Assembly: GCA_945898055.1 (NCBI GenBank)
Contig: CAMDGV010000046.1
Coordinates: 1 to 33,549, forward strand
DNA length: 33,549 nt
Origin: Akkermansia muciniphila
GTDB taxonomy: Bacteria; Verrucomicrobiota; Verrucomicrobiia; Limisphaerales; UBA9464
Direction of reading: 5' to 3'
The notes beneath the pieces are model-generated. The model saw only the letters and a list, made by a program, of their open reading frames with translations. It searched no databases and was not told where the DNA came from. Shown here one piece after another: positions 25,597 through 33,223 of the stretch (the first letter of the stretch is position 1; every line of letters begins with the position of its first letter). The translations under genes were made by a program, and so were the position numbers.

Positions 25597-26011
25597 TATC
25601 TGATCGTTCGCGCGACTTTAATTCTCGGTAATAAACCCCGAGCGCCACAGATAGCAATTGTGCAAATAAATAGATAAAATTTTCCACGCGTTGCTTTCGC
25701 GTGAGAAAACTTAAATTATCTACGCCTAGAAATTCGGCTTTTATATCTCGGTGTATTTCGGAGTTTGATTTATTTTTTGGCCGCACCTAGCGGACGGTTG
25801 AGCTGTGTCGCTACTATTTTGAGGGAGCAACATGTATTATTAATCATATACGTTGACATATTAAGGCGTTTCTGGGTGCTTTATATTTTCAACATTTTAT
25901 AATATTAATATATAAGCATAGTTGCAAACCAAGCAATTCTTGCCGATTTTGCGACTAATTCTGGGGTGACGGAGCGCTTGCGTGCAGGCGGTAGTTGAGT
26001 AGGGTGAGCCC
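25597..26011. other. AT-rich gene-free stretch upstream of the Sel1-repeat gene
   Basis: About 400 bases of clearly AT-rich DNA, unlike the flanking genes. A small minus-strand frame at 25580-25786 has no recognisable content and is not called. A TTGACA at 25853-25858 and several TATAAT-like runs (for example 25898-25903) could serve the downstream Sel1 gene, but no pair has good spacing. A hairpin at 25680-25709 is listed separately. Confidence 0.45.
25680..25709. repeat. Hairpin-forming inverted repeat
   Basis: CACGCG (25685-25690) and CGCGTG (25698-25703) form a perfect 6-pair stem over a 7-base loop. TTTTC and GAAAA extend it by five pairs past one bulged base. On the minus strand it is followed by a short T-rich run, so it may be a terminator or the end of a former element. 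Confidence 0.4.
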
Positions 26012-26803
26012 ATGATGATTTCCCGCCTGTTCATTTCCAGTCTGGCTTTGGCGGCCACCCTGCTTGGTTGCGGGACACTGCTGGCACAAGAGACGGCCTC
26101 ACCCAAGAACACGGACCTCACCACAGCGACGACAGCGTTGATTAAAAAAGCGATAGAGGGCGATGCCAGTGCCCAGTGGCGACTCGGGTTTATGTATGCA
26201 AATGAGATCGGGGTCGTGAAGGACGAGGTAGAGGCCGTGAAGTGGTATCGAAAGGGTGCAGATCAGGGCGATGCCATGGCGCAGCTCTTTCTCGGGCGTA
26301 TGTATGAAAATGGGAACGGGGTCGTGAAGGATGAAGTGGAGGCCGTGAAGTGGTATCGCAAGGCCGCAGATCAAGGCAATGCCCGTGCGCAGGTCAACCT
26401 CGGGCTTCGGTCTTCAAATGGGAACGGGGTCGTGAAGGATGAAGTGGAGGCCATGAAGTGGTATCGCAAGGCCGCGGATCAGGGCGATACCAGAGCACAG
26501 GGCTTCCTCGGGCTTAGGTATGAAAATGGGAATGGGGTCGTGAAGGATGAAGTGGAGGCCGTGAAGTGGTATCGCAAGGCTGCAGATCAGGGCGATGCCA
26601 GAGCACAGGTCTTCCTCGGGTATATGTATGAAAATGGGAAGGGAACCGTGAAGGATGAGGTGACGGCTTACAAATGGTATTTGCTCGCTGGGGCGCAGGG
26701 AGAGGAATTCGCCAAGGAGAAAATCCCTCTCATCGAACAAGGCCTCGCCGCAACTCAGCGCATCGATGGGCAGAAGTTGGCGCGCGAGTTCAAGAAAAAG
26801 TAA
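26012..26803 (+). CDS. Sel1-repeat lipoprotein
   Basis: A 263-residue protein with a lipoprotein signal (LAATLLGC, lipobox Cys20), followed by five tandem 36-residue Sel1-like repeats at 52-87, 88-123, 124-159, 160-195 and 196-231. A typical unit reads ARAQVFLGYMYENGKGTVKD. Sel1 repeats are TPR-like helical hairpins used for protein-protein contacts, and lipidated versions sit in the envelope. Units 2-4 are nearly identical to each other, also at DNA level. The start ATG at 26012 gives MMISRLFISS; the second ATG is an alternative. No enzymatic domain is seen. It follows an AT-rich stretch with a recombinase relic and is alone on its strand, so it may have been acquired or recently expanded. 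Confidence 0.9.
   Translation: MMISRLFISSLALAATLLGCGTLLAQETASPKNTDLTTATTALIKKAIEGDASAQWRLGFMYANEIGVVKDEVEAVKWYRKGADQGDAMAQLFLGRMYENGNGVVKDEVEAVKWYRKAADQGNARAQVNLGLRSSNGNGVVKDEVEAMKWYRKAADQGDTRAQGFLGLRYENGNGVVKDEVEAVKWYRKAADQGDARAQVFLGYMYENGKGTVKDEVTAYKWYLLAGAQGEEFAKEKIPLIEQGLAATQRIDGQKLAREFKKK
26165..26704 (+). repeat. Five tandem 108 bp units encoding Sel1 repeats
   Basis: Five in-frame units of 108 bases encode the Sel1 repeats. The stretch GTGAAGGATGAAGTGGAGGC recurs exactly at three places, and GTGGTATCGCAAGGCCGC at two. The first and last units are more divergent than the middle three, the usual pattern of recent internal duplication or ongoing copy-number slippage. Confidence 0.85.
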
Positions 26804-27185
26804 TCGCAGTAGAAGCGCGATTCTTCCTAGCCGCGCTCACCGCGGTCTGAGTTCCTTCTTCTCCCGGAGGGTTGCAGTCGGGTCAGGGCTTCAATGTTGC
26901 CGTTATCCCGCCGGTCCTTGCACGGGCGCAGGACATGTGGCAAGCCTTGCCGACCGGTGCGATGGGCATCGGCAAATTCTGTGGCAAATTTGGGGCTAAT
27001 TTCAATAAAAGCTGATGAAAGTGACTGATTGGATCAGTCCCTCTGGAACTGATTCTTACCGGTCAACTCGTGAATGCTCGGCGCCTAGCCCCTCGGTTTT
27101 GGCCTTTCACCTACCCGAGCAACGAAACAGCCTCGTGACTTGTGCCTTCTTAACCGTATGGGTCCGCCCCCGTGGCCTCCCGCCT
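26804..27185. other. Convergent gene-free region after the Sel1 gene
   Basis: 382 bases with no supportable gene. A short stem CCGCG/CGCGG lies at 26831-26845, and a 7-pair inverted repeat at 27023-27039. Neither has a T-run. It separates the Sel1 gene from the convergent DUF1501 gene. Confidence 0.4.
27023..27039. repeat. Perfect 7 bp inverted repeat with 3-base loop
   Basis: GACTGAT at 27023-27029 and ATCAGTC at 27033-27039 flank TGG. The position between convergent genes fits a hairpin slowing or ending transcription from either side, but without T-runs this is weak; it could also be a dimeric protein site. Confidence 0.4.
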
Positions 27186-28661
27186 CTACGCGATGATCTG
27201 TTTAAGCACGTTGCCGCGAATGTCGGTGAGACGGCGAATGCGGCCGGCGTAATGATAGGTCAGATTTTCATCGTCGAGGCCTAGGAGATTGAGGAGCGTT
27301 GCATGCACGTCTCGAATGGGGATCGGTTCATCCGCCGCACAGAGGCTGAAATCGTCGGTCGCGCCGGCGGTGGCGCCGCCTTTCACGTCACCGCCCGCCA
27401 TCCACATGCAGAGGGCGTTACCATTGTGGTCCCGCCCGACTTTGTCGCCGACGCTTCCGTTGACGAACGACGTTCGTCCCATCTCGGAGGCCCAGACAAC
27501 GAGCGTTTCGTCGAGCAACCCGCGCCGCTGGAGGTCGGTGAGCAGTCCGGCCACAGGCAAATCCACCTCGCGACTGTGTTTGATCATGCCGTCCTTTACG
27601 TTGCCGTGATCGTCCCAACTGTCCTTACCAATCTGCACACCGTGCAGGAGGAGGGTGTGGCGCACGCCCCGCTCGACAAGGCGGCGGGCTAGGATGCATT
27701 GGCGTCCAAAGCCGGCCGTCTTTGGATTATCGAGACCGTAGAGGGCCTTGGTCTCATCCGTTTCGCCGGAGAGATCCACGAGTTCGGGCGCGGCAGTCTG
27801 CATGCGGAAGGCCAGTTCGTAGGCGCGGATCCGGGCCTCCAGTTCACCGCTCTGGTTACCGTCGCCCAGATGCCGACGATTGAGCCACTCGAGCGCGTCG
27901 AATTCCTGTCGCTGCTGTGTAGCGCTCACACCTGCCGGTCGGGCGAGATCCACGATCGGAATGCCGGTGGGGCGCAGGAAAGTGCCCTGATAGGCCGCCG
28001 GCAGGTAGCCGTTGCTCCAGACCGCTGCGCCGTTGGTCGGAGCTCCGCGCGGGTCCTGAATGACGACGTAGCCCGGCAGATTCTGGTTCGCGCTCCCGAG
28101 CCCGTATTCCACCCATGCCCCCACCGACGGGCTGCCCGGAAACTGGCTGCCCGTCGCGACGTGAAGCGTGGCGGGACCGTGATTCTGGTTATCCACCTGG
28201 ACGCCGTGAATAAACGCGAGGTTATCCACATGCCGGGCGAGGTTCGGAAACAACTCGGAAATATACCGGCGCGACTGGCCATATTGCTGAAACTTGAACG
28301 GGCTCCCCACGCATTGATGGTCAAACGTCAGACGCCCTTGCAGTTCGCCTGAGGCGATCTTGGGAACGTGTGGAATTCGTTTGCCGTGGAACTCGTTGAG
28401 CTTGGGTTTGTATTCGAACGAATCCACTTGGCTCACGCCGCCGCACATAAAAAGCAGGATGCAGTTCTTGGCCTTGCGGGGAAAAGGGGGCGCCTTGATC
28501 GCCAGCGGATCGATGATGAGAGAACTGGCCTGCGCCTCGCGCGCCAAGAGGCCCGTGAGCGCGAGTCCGCCGAAGCCGTGGAACATCCGTCCGAGAAATT
28601 CCCGCCGGCTTGGACCGTATCCCTGCGATCGCAGTGGGTCTCGAAATGAGCTATTCGACAT
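27186..28661 (-). CDS. DUF1501 protein (sulfatase-like fold), Tat-exported
   Basis: A 491-residue protein with a twin-arginine leader (SRREFLGRMFHGFGGLALTG, ending at REAQA). It has the DUF1501 hallmarks: CILLFMCGGVSQVDSFEYKP, NLAFIHGVQVDNQNHGPAT, VWASEMGRTSFVNG and GRDHNGNALCMWMAGGDVKG with IRDVHATLLNLLGLD. The fold is that of alkaline phosphatase/sulfatases, but no activity is established for the family. Planctomycetes and Verrucomicrobia carry many copies, almost always paired with a DUF1549/DUF1553 gene, and here the two overlap by 11 bases, so they are probably translationally coupled. It is likely the last gene of the operon. Full length, no defects seen. Confidence 0.93.
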   Translation of the reverse strand: MSNSSFRDPLRSQGYGPSRREFLGRMFHGFGGLALTGLLAREAQASSLIIDPLAIKAPPFPRKAKNCILLFMCGGVSQVDSFEYKPKLNEFHGKRIPHVPKIASGELQGRLTFDHQCVGSPFKFQQYGQSRRYISELFPNLARHVDNLAFIHGVQVDNQNHGPATLHVATGSQFPGSPSVGAWVEYGLGSANQNLPGYVVIQDPRGAPTNGAAVWSNGYLPAAYQGTFLRPTGIPIVDLARPAGVSATQQRQEFDALEWLNRRHLGDGNQSGELEARIRAYELAFRMQTAAPELVDLSGETDETKALYGLDNPKTAGFGRQCILARRLVERGVRHTLLLHGVQIGKDSWDDHGNVKDGMIKHSREVDLPVAGLLTDLQRRGLLDETLVVWASEMGRTSFVNGSVGDKVGRDHNGNALCMWMAGGDVKGGATAGATDDFSLCAADEPIPIRDVHATLLNLLGLDDENLTYHYAGRIRRLTDIRGNVLKQIIA

Positions 28662-30819
28662 AGATAAATTCGTTGGTGTTGAGCAGCACTCGACAAACTG
28701 CGGTTAGCCCACCGCCAGCGGTGGACGACGCGAGCGTCTGCATTCGTTTAGATTCATCGGAAGCAGGTTCGCGACCGAGCGTGATCTTGAAAGCCAGTTG
28801 GATCTGAGCCTCGAGTGATTCACCGGCCTCCTTGCGGACGCGGGCGGCAAAGTGGTTGGCTTCTTCGCTGGCGAAGCGTCCATTATACATCGCCAAAGAC
28901 TGCAATGGCGTCACCGAAGCCTGCCGCCGGTCACGCGTGGCGTCGCACACTACTGAGTCGAAGGTTTGCAAGAAAGGCAGGGTCATCGAGCGTTGCTGAT
29001 AAATGTAGATGCTGCGCTTTCGTCCTTCGGGACCCTCCTGCTTAGCCCACTTGCTCTCATCGAATTTCACCTCCTCGTCCAACCCCTCCGGTAGCGGTGG
29101 AAAAATCGGAAGTCCAAATTGTTCCGGGTTCAGTCGTCCGCTCACCGCGAGCACGGCGTCGCGCACCGCCTCGGCTTCTAGGCGCCGCGGGCGGAAATGC
29201 CAGAGCAGGACATTTTCGGGATCAGCTTCCTCCGCCTGCGCGTCGTCATGTCTGGACGATTGACGATAAGTTGCGGAGTTGAGCATCAGCCGGTGCATGG
29301 CCTTGACGCTCCATTTGGAATTGGTGAACTGCCGCGCGAGCCAGTCGATTAACTCGGGATGCGAGGCTCCGCCGCTGAGTTTGCCGAAATCGCTCGGAGT
29401 AGCCACCAGCCCCCGCCCAAAGTGCCAATCCCACAGCCGATTAACCATCACCCGTGCCGTCATTGGATTTTCGGAGCTCGCAATCCATTGGGCGAGAGCC
29501 ATGCGGCGGCTCCGGGTCGGCCACCGCTTGAAGGGATCGAGGCGGATTGGTGCCGATTTCTGATGGCCGGTGATGACGCTCGGAAAGCCAGGTTCGACGA
29601 CTTCGCCGGGCTTGTCCCAGTCGCCCCGATTAAGCACCCGCGTCTCCGGCACGCTAGGTTCGAACGGTGGCCCATACGAGTGACGCAGCGACATGGCGAC
29701 GGGTTGCAGGCGCCTGAGATCCTGTTCGAGCAGGCGGATGCGTGCTTTGGCTTTGCTCCGCTGCGCGCGTTGCTCCGACGTGAGCAGAACCTTCGGATCC
29801 GACTTCTTGCCGACGTCCTCGATCTTGTCCATCGCGGCCACGAGAGACCGCGCCTCACCAAGATCTAGGTTGCGTTGATCGGTGAGCTTCGTCGCCCACT
29901 CCTTTTCCCCCTTACGATAGAACGCCGCGGGGAGTGGTCCTCCGATTTGGAAACTATCCCCCGGCAGCGGGCGCTGGAGCTGGACCGTCGAAAAGAAGGC
30001 CTTCATCCGATAGAAATCCTTCGTCGGGATCTGGTCGTATTTGTGATTGTGGCATTGGGCGCAGCCGACCGTGAGCCCGAGGAAAACGGAACTCACCGTC
30101 GAGGTCATTTCGCTCAGCAGCTCGTGGCGGGAGGCGTCGCCGCGTGGTTCGGTGAACGGGGCCAAGCGCAGAAACGTCAGCGCGACTGTTGGCTCCGGTT
30201 TTGGCTCGGTAAGGTCGCCCGCGCCCATGATCTCCTCAATTTCATCCCCCGCAATTTGTTCGATCACAAACGTGTCATAGGGTTTGTCTTGGTTGAAGGC
30301 GTCGATGACATAATCCCGATAGCGCCAAGCGTTCGGTAGATCGGGATCGCCCTCGTAGCCGGCGGTGTCGGCGTAGCGAGCGAGGTCGAGCCAAAAACGC
30401 GCCCAGCGCTCTCCATAGCGCGGGTCGTCTAGGAGCTTGTCCACGAGCTTTGCATACGCCTTGGGATCAGGGTCATTCACGAACGCGTCCACCTCGGCGG
30501 GAGAAGGAGGCAACCCGGTCAAATCGAAGTAAACCCTACGGCCGAGAGTGCGAGCCGATGCTGCCGGTGCGAAGGTGAGATCCTTTTCTTCCAATCGGGC
30601 CAAAATAAAATTGTCGATCCCATTGGTGACCCGGTCTAAGTGCCGGACCAAGGGAGGCTGAAGGTCGGCAGGCGGGTTGAAAGGCCAGCTGCGAACGGAA
30701 TTCGTTGGCGGCGACTCCGCGAGCAGAACGTGACCAAGCAGGCAGTACGCGAGAAAGAAAACGACATTTCCAGCAATCGTGACGCGATCAAACGAGAGTC
30801 GTTTTTGCATCGGGTTCAT
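28651..30819 (-). CDS. DUF1549/DUF1553 domain protein (PSD1-type, planctomycete)
   Basis: A 722-residue protein beginning MNPMQKRLSFDRVTIAGNVV, with a hydrophobic export segment (VVFFLAYCLLGHVLLAES). DUF1549 follows with RVYFDLTGLPPSPAEVDAFV, DDPRYGERWARFWLDLARYA and the conserved GCAQCHNHKYDQIP (CxxCH, Cys253 to His257 from this start). DUF1553 occupies the C-terminal half with MTARVMVNRLWDWHFGRGLV, WSVKAMHRLMLNSATYRQSS and LQSLAMYNGRFASEEA. The N-terminal cytochrome-c domain found in many relatives is absent. The frame opens to 30918; the start at 30819 gives the better leader. It overlaps DUF1501 by 11 bases. These pairs are thought to act in exported polysaccharide or sulfate ester metabolism, but this is not proven. 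Confidence 0.92.
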   Translation of the reverse strand: MNPMQKRLSFDRVTIAGNVVFFLAYCLLGHVLLAESPPTNSVRSWPFNPPADLQPPLVRHLDRVTNGIDNFILARLEEKDLTFAPAASARTLGRRVYFDLTGLPPSPAEVDAFVNDPDPKAYAKLVDKLLDDPRYGERWARFWLDLARYADTAGYEGDPDLPNAWRYRDYVIDAFNQDKPYDTFVIEQIAGDEIEEIMGAGDLTEPKPEPTVALTFLRLAPFTEPRGDASRHELLSEMTSTVSSVFLGLTVGCAQCHNHKYDQIPTKDFYRMKAFFSTVQLQRPLPGDSFQIGGPLPAAFYRKGEKEWATKLTDQRNLDLGEARSLVAAMDKIEDVGKKSDPKVLLTSEQRAQRSKAKARIRLLEQDLRRLQPVAMSLRHSYGPPFEPSVPETRVLNRGDWDKPGEVVEPGFPSVITGHQKSAPIRLDPFKRWPTRSRRMALAQWIASSENPMTARVMVNRLWDWHFGRGLVATPSDFGKLSGGASHPELIDWLARQFTNSKWSVKAMHRLMLNSATYRQSSRHDDAQAEEADPENVLLWHFRPRRLEAEAVRDAVLAVSGRLNPEQFGLPIFPPLPEGLDEEVKFDESKWAKQEGPEGRKRSIYIYQQRSMTLPFLQTFDSVVCDATRDRRQASVTPLQSLAMYNGRFASEEANHFAARVRKEAGESLEAQIQLAFKITLGREPASDESKRMQTLASSTAGGGLTAVCRVLLNTNEFIYVE

Positions 30820-30960
30820 GGGTGATGATGCTTCGTTTTTATAAAAGAGTATTACTTTTAGTCGAGTGTCACTGATAGGAGTTTCTTTTACGCTGCGTGA
30901 TTCAGTGCTCCTTTTCATCTCACATCATGTCAAGCAATAATAGATCTCCCCAGAACCCTA

Positions 30961-31001
30961 ATTATTGATAAAGATTTGGATTCTTGACGCGGCGGGTAAA
31001 G
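30961..31001 (-). repeat. Copy of the dispersed motif seen at 2299-2325
   Basis: Read on the minus strand from 31001, this gives CTTTACCCGCCGCGTCAAGA then ATCCAAATCTTTATCAATAA. The copy at 2.3 kb gives CTTTACCCTCCGCGTCAAAA then AGCAAATTTCTATCAATAA. They share CTTTACCC, CCGCGTCAA and TATCAATAA in the same order and spacing. Both sit at the 3' end of a truncated-looking reading frame, translated in different frames, which argues for a DNA repeat rather than a protein motif. No opposite arm was found near this copy. Confidence 0.45.
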
Positions 31002-31168
31002 GCCTCGTTGGTATTGTAATACGTCGAATCCTTTCGTCCGGCCCGCTGCGCGACCCCATCCACGTCGATGATGCCAATCGGCGGCATCGTTTGCGCCGCG
31101 GCAAGGGTGAACACCGATCCAAAAATCACAACTTGGCACAGAAGCCCGCAAACAAGGTTCCTCTTCAT
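30962..31168 (-). CDS. Small exported protein, possibly truncated
   Basis: A 68-residue ORF with a signal peptide (MKRNLVCGLLCQVVIFGSVF, then TLAAAQ), followed by MPPIGIIDVDGVAQRAGRKD and a tail EAFTRRVKNPNLYQ. It begins 7 bases after the membrane protein stop, with the same strand and operon position, so it is likely translated. The last 14 residues are encoded by the dispersed repeat motif at 30961-31001, so the natural C-terminus has probably been lost. No family was recognised. It could instead be the leftover 5' end of a longer exported protein. The frame is open to 31216, overlapping the membrane protein gene. Confidence 0.5.
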   Translation of the reverse strand: MKRNLVCGLLCQVVIFGSVFTLAAAQTMPPIGIIDVDGVAQRAGRKDSTYYNTNEAFTRRVKNPNLYQ

Positions 31169-31175
31169 GGCAAGT

Positions 31176-32663
31176 TCAATCGTTCGTCCGGATGGAGGTT
31201 TTCGGCAATGAGGCACGGCGAGATTGCCAGGCGGCGGCGGTGAGCCCCAGCGCGCACAGCGCGAACACGATGGCGTTTGGGGTACGCGCCGTCCATGGCA
31301 TCCAAGGCCACGGAAAGTGGAAAAAGGCGAAGTTGAGTCCGAAATAAAGCCATGTCACCAGCAAAAGCGTGGGGCGCAAGAAGGTGTGGGCTTCGCGATC
31401 CCGATGGGCAGCGCGGGCAAACATCAACGCGGCAATGGTCGTCACGGTCAATGGCAACACCACGTAAATGAGCCAACCCGGCAGCAGCGGGATGCCACGT
31501 TCGGTGTAAACAAGCTGACGCAGAGTTTTGCCCACAATCGGCAATGCGGCAATTGGCAGCATCAGCAGATACGGCCACCAGCCTCCATGCGCGACGGCGA
31601 TGATCGGGATAAAACCCAGCACCAGCCCAAAGTCATAGAGTGCGTCCACCCACGGCACTGAGAAAAACTCCGTTGTAACGAGCAATGAGACGTGGACGGT
31701 GAGCAACAACCATTCGACCGCCGGGCGAAGTGCTTGGGACGTGTTCGCTTCGTTGCCTCCGTTGGACAACTCCGAGACCGCGATGTGCCGCCGGTTCAAC
31801 CATAAACCGAGACCAAGCACAGCGCCCATTGTGGCGCCAAAGGTGGTCTCCATGTGATTCCACCAGTTCATGTGAGGACCAAGCGTCACCCAAAAACCGC
31901 CGCGAAAAATATCCGGGTTCCAGGCGTGGAAGGCTTGCAGACACTGGCCGAGCGGAAAGCCCAGCGCTCCCCCCACTACGGCCCAGAGGCCGAGATTATG
32001 CGCGAGCGTGTCGCCGCGGACGACGAGAGTGTAGCCGAGGAGTCCGATGAGGGCGAAGAGAAGTCCGCCCCAAACTTCACGTCTCGGTTTGAGGAGCGCG
32101 CCGGGTTCCCAACGCCAGTCGTCGGAGAAGTAAATTTTCGGCAGCACTTTGTTGGCGGGATCGAAGGGGGAATTAACCACCCAATTCCCAACGAAAGACA
32201 AAGCGAGCAGACCCAGCATGAGAAAAAACAATTCGCGCGCGCGATATTTTACACCGCCGAGACCCATGCCGAAGAAGACGCCGGCGAACCCAATCCAAAG
32301 TCCGCCTTTGATGGCGAGGCCGAGCATGCCCCAACGCAACGCTGCCCAGTTGCCAATGAGCGGAGCATCATGCGTGAGACCAACGGTCTGGCCGTAAGTC
32401 ATCGAACCGCCAAAACCGATCGCGACGGTGCCCAGCGCCACTGCGCGGGCGACCGTCAGGGAGTTAGCACGTGGGCAGAAGAGCAACGTGAGAACGAGTC
32501 CGATCAACAGGCCAGCGATCATGGCACCGGTTTCGTGACCGTACTGGCCGCGAATCCCCCACCCCATGCCACCGGCCAGCGTGGCGAATAGCACCGGCTT
32601 CCAAAGCGGCATCGCGCTGCCGACCGCGTGGGCGGCAGGAGATGGTTGAACTGTTGACTTCAT
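31176..32663 (-). CDS. Polytopic membrane protein of unknown function
   Basis: A 495-residue protein with about 12 hydrophobic segments. The first is preceded by a short polar N-terminus and includes VLFATLAGGMGWGIRGQYGH, with ETGAMIAGLLIGLVLTLLF next. A periplasmic or cytoplasmic loop, SPFDPANKVLPKIYFSDDWR, lies near 165-185, and NPDIFRGGFWVTLGPHMNWW carries conserved-looking aromatic and His residues near 245-265. No transporter or enzyme signature is recognised. It is the first gene of a minus-strand set with the small exported ORF, the DUF1549/DUF1553 gene and the DUF1501 gene, so it may take part in the same exported-substrate process, for example uptake or maturation. That role is inference from position alone. 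Confidence 0.75.
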   Translation of the reverse strand: MKSTVQPSPAAHAVGSAMPLWKPVLFATLAGGMGWGIRGQYGHETGAMIAGLLIGLVLTLLFCPRANSLTVARAVALGTVAIGFGGSMTYGQTVGLTHDAPLIGNWAALRWGMLGLAIKGGLWIGFAGVFFGMGLGGVKYRARELFFLMLGLLALSFVGNWVVNSPFDPANKVLPKIYFSDDWRWEPGALLKPRREVWGGLLFALIGLLGYTLVVRGDTLAHNLGLWAVVGGALGFPLGQCLQAFHAWNPDIFRGGFWVTLGPHMNWWNHMETTFGATMGAVLGLGLWLNRRHIAVSELSNGGNEANTSQALRPAVEWLLLTVHVSLLVTTEFFSVPWVDALYDFGLVLGFIPIIAVAHGGWWPYLLMLPIAALPIVGKTLRQLVYTERGIPLLPGWLIYVVLPLTVTTIAALMFARAAHRDREAHTFLRPTLLLVTWLYFGLNFAFFHFPWPWMPWTARTPNAIVFALCALGLTAAAWQSRRASLPKTSIRTND

Positions 32664-33223
32664 GTAATTTCGAGGAACGCGAACGGGTTATATTGAGAAA
32701 CACAGTGCAGGTAAACAGCGACGAATCCAATGCGGAAACGTGATCCCGTTGTCGGTTAGATTGATCGAGGCGTCATCGATTGCCGCGCCAACCCCGATTC
32801 CAATCGGGAGCGGCTTTCGCACACACCACACATTCTGAAAGATCCAGCGTCCCGCTCACGCTTGAAAGCGCCGTCGCCGCTCCGCTCTGCCAGCGCAGTC
32901 CATGACGCTCCTACTTCCGTGCTCATCTTAGTCACCGTCTCACGCAAAGCGCGGTCATGACTGCGAGCGCCGAGGAGAGCGTGGCAGCGGGTCGGTCAGC
33001 ATGATCGGCCCAGACCGGTGTCCCTGAACTGGCTCAGACGCTCCTAAATGATCTGGCGCACTTCGCTGGCGTTATTCACGCCGCAAAACTAGGTGGAGTG
33101 AAAAAAATACTCGGAAAACAATTAGACTTTTGCTGAATTCCGGTAGATCGCGATTTCATTCCGACCTAATTTTTCTTTGTAAAACCCCTTAAACAAGAAA
33201 CAGAACAGTAGCTATCTAGTATC
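32664..33223. other. Divergent gene-free region
   Basis: 560 bases between the divergent membrane protein and the CBM9-like gene. CCCGAT (32793-32798) and ATCGGG (32803-32808) form a perfect hairpin over TCCA but no T-run follows. The stretch 32780-32920 has the uneven, GC-rich look of a dispersed intergenic repeat; I could not verify copies. The last 150 bases are AT-richer and probably hold the promoter of the gene at 33224. Confidence 0.4.

Noticed and set aside
25580-25786. 68-codon minus-strand ORF in the AT-rich stretch
   Set aside because: Open by chance in AT-rich DNA; it contains no recognisable motif and covers part of the hairpin at 25680-25709.
25853-25903. Sigma-70 promoter for the Sel1 gene from TTGACA and TATAAT-like elements
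   Set aside because: The good -35 and the good -10 candidates are not 16-18 bases apart in any combination, so no promoter is called.
26414-26740. 108-codon minus-strand repeat ORF opposite the Sel1 gene
   Set aside because: It is repetitive only because the sense strand is; no start signal or family support.
27699-28352. 217-codon plus-strand ORF inside the DUF1501 gene
   Set aside because: Antisense shadow of a well-supported gene in GC-rich sequence, with no family signature of its own.
31854-32591. 245-codon plus-strand ORF opposite the membrane protein gene
   Set aside because: Antisense frame rich in Glu and Arg with no hydrophobic core; typical complement of a membrane protein gene.
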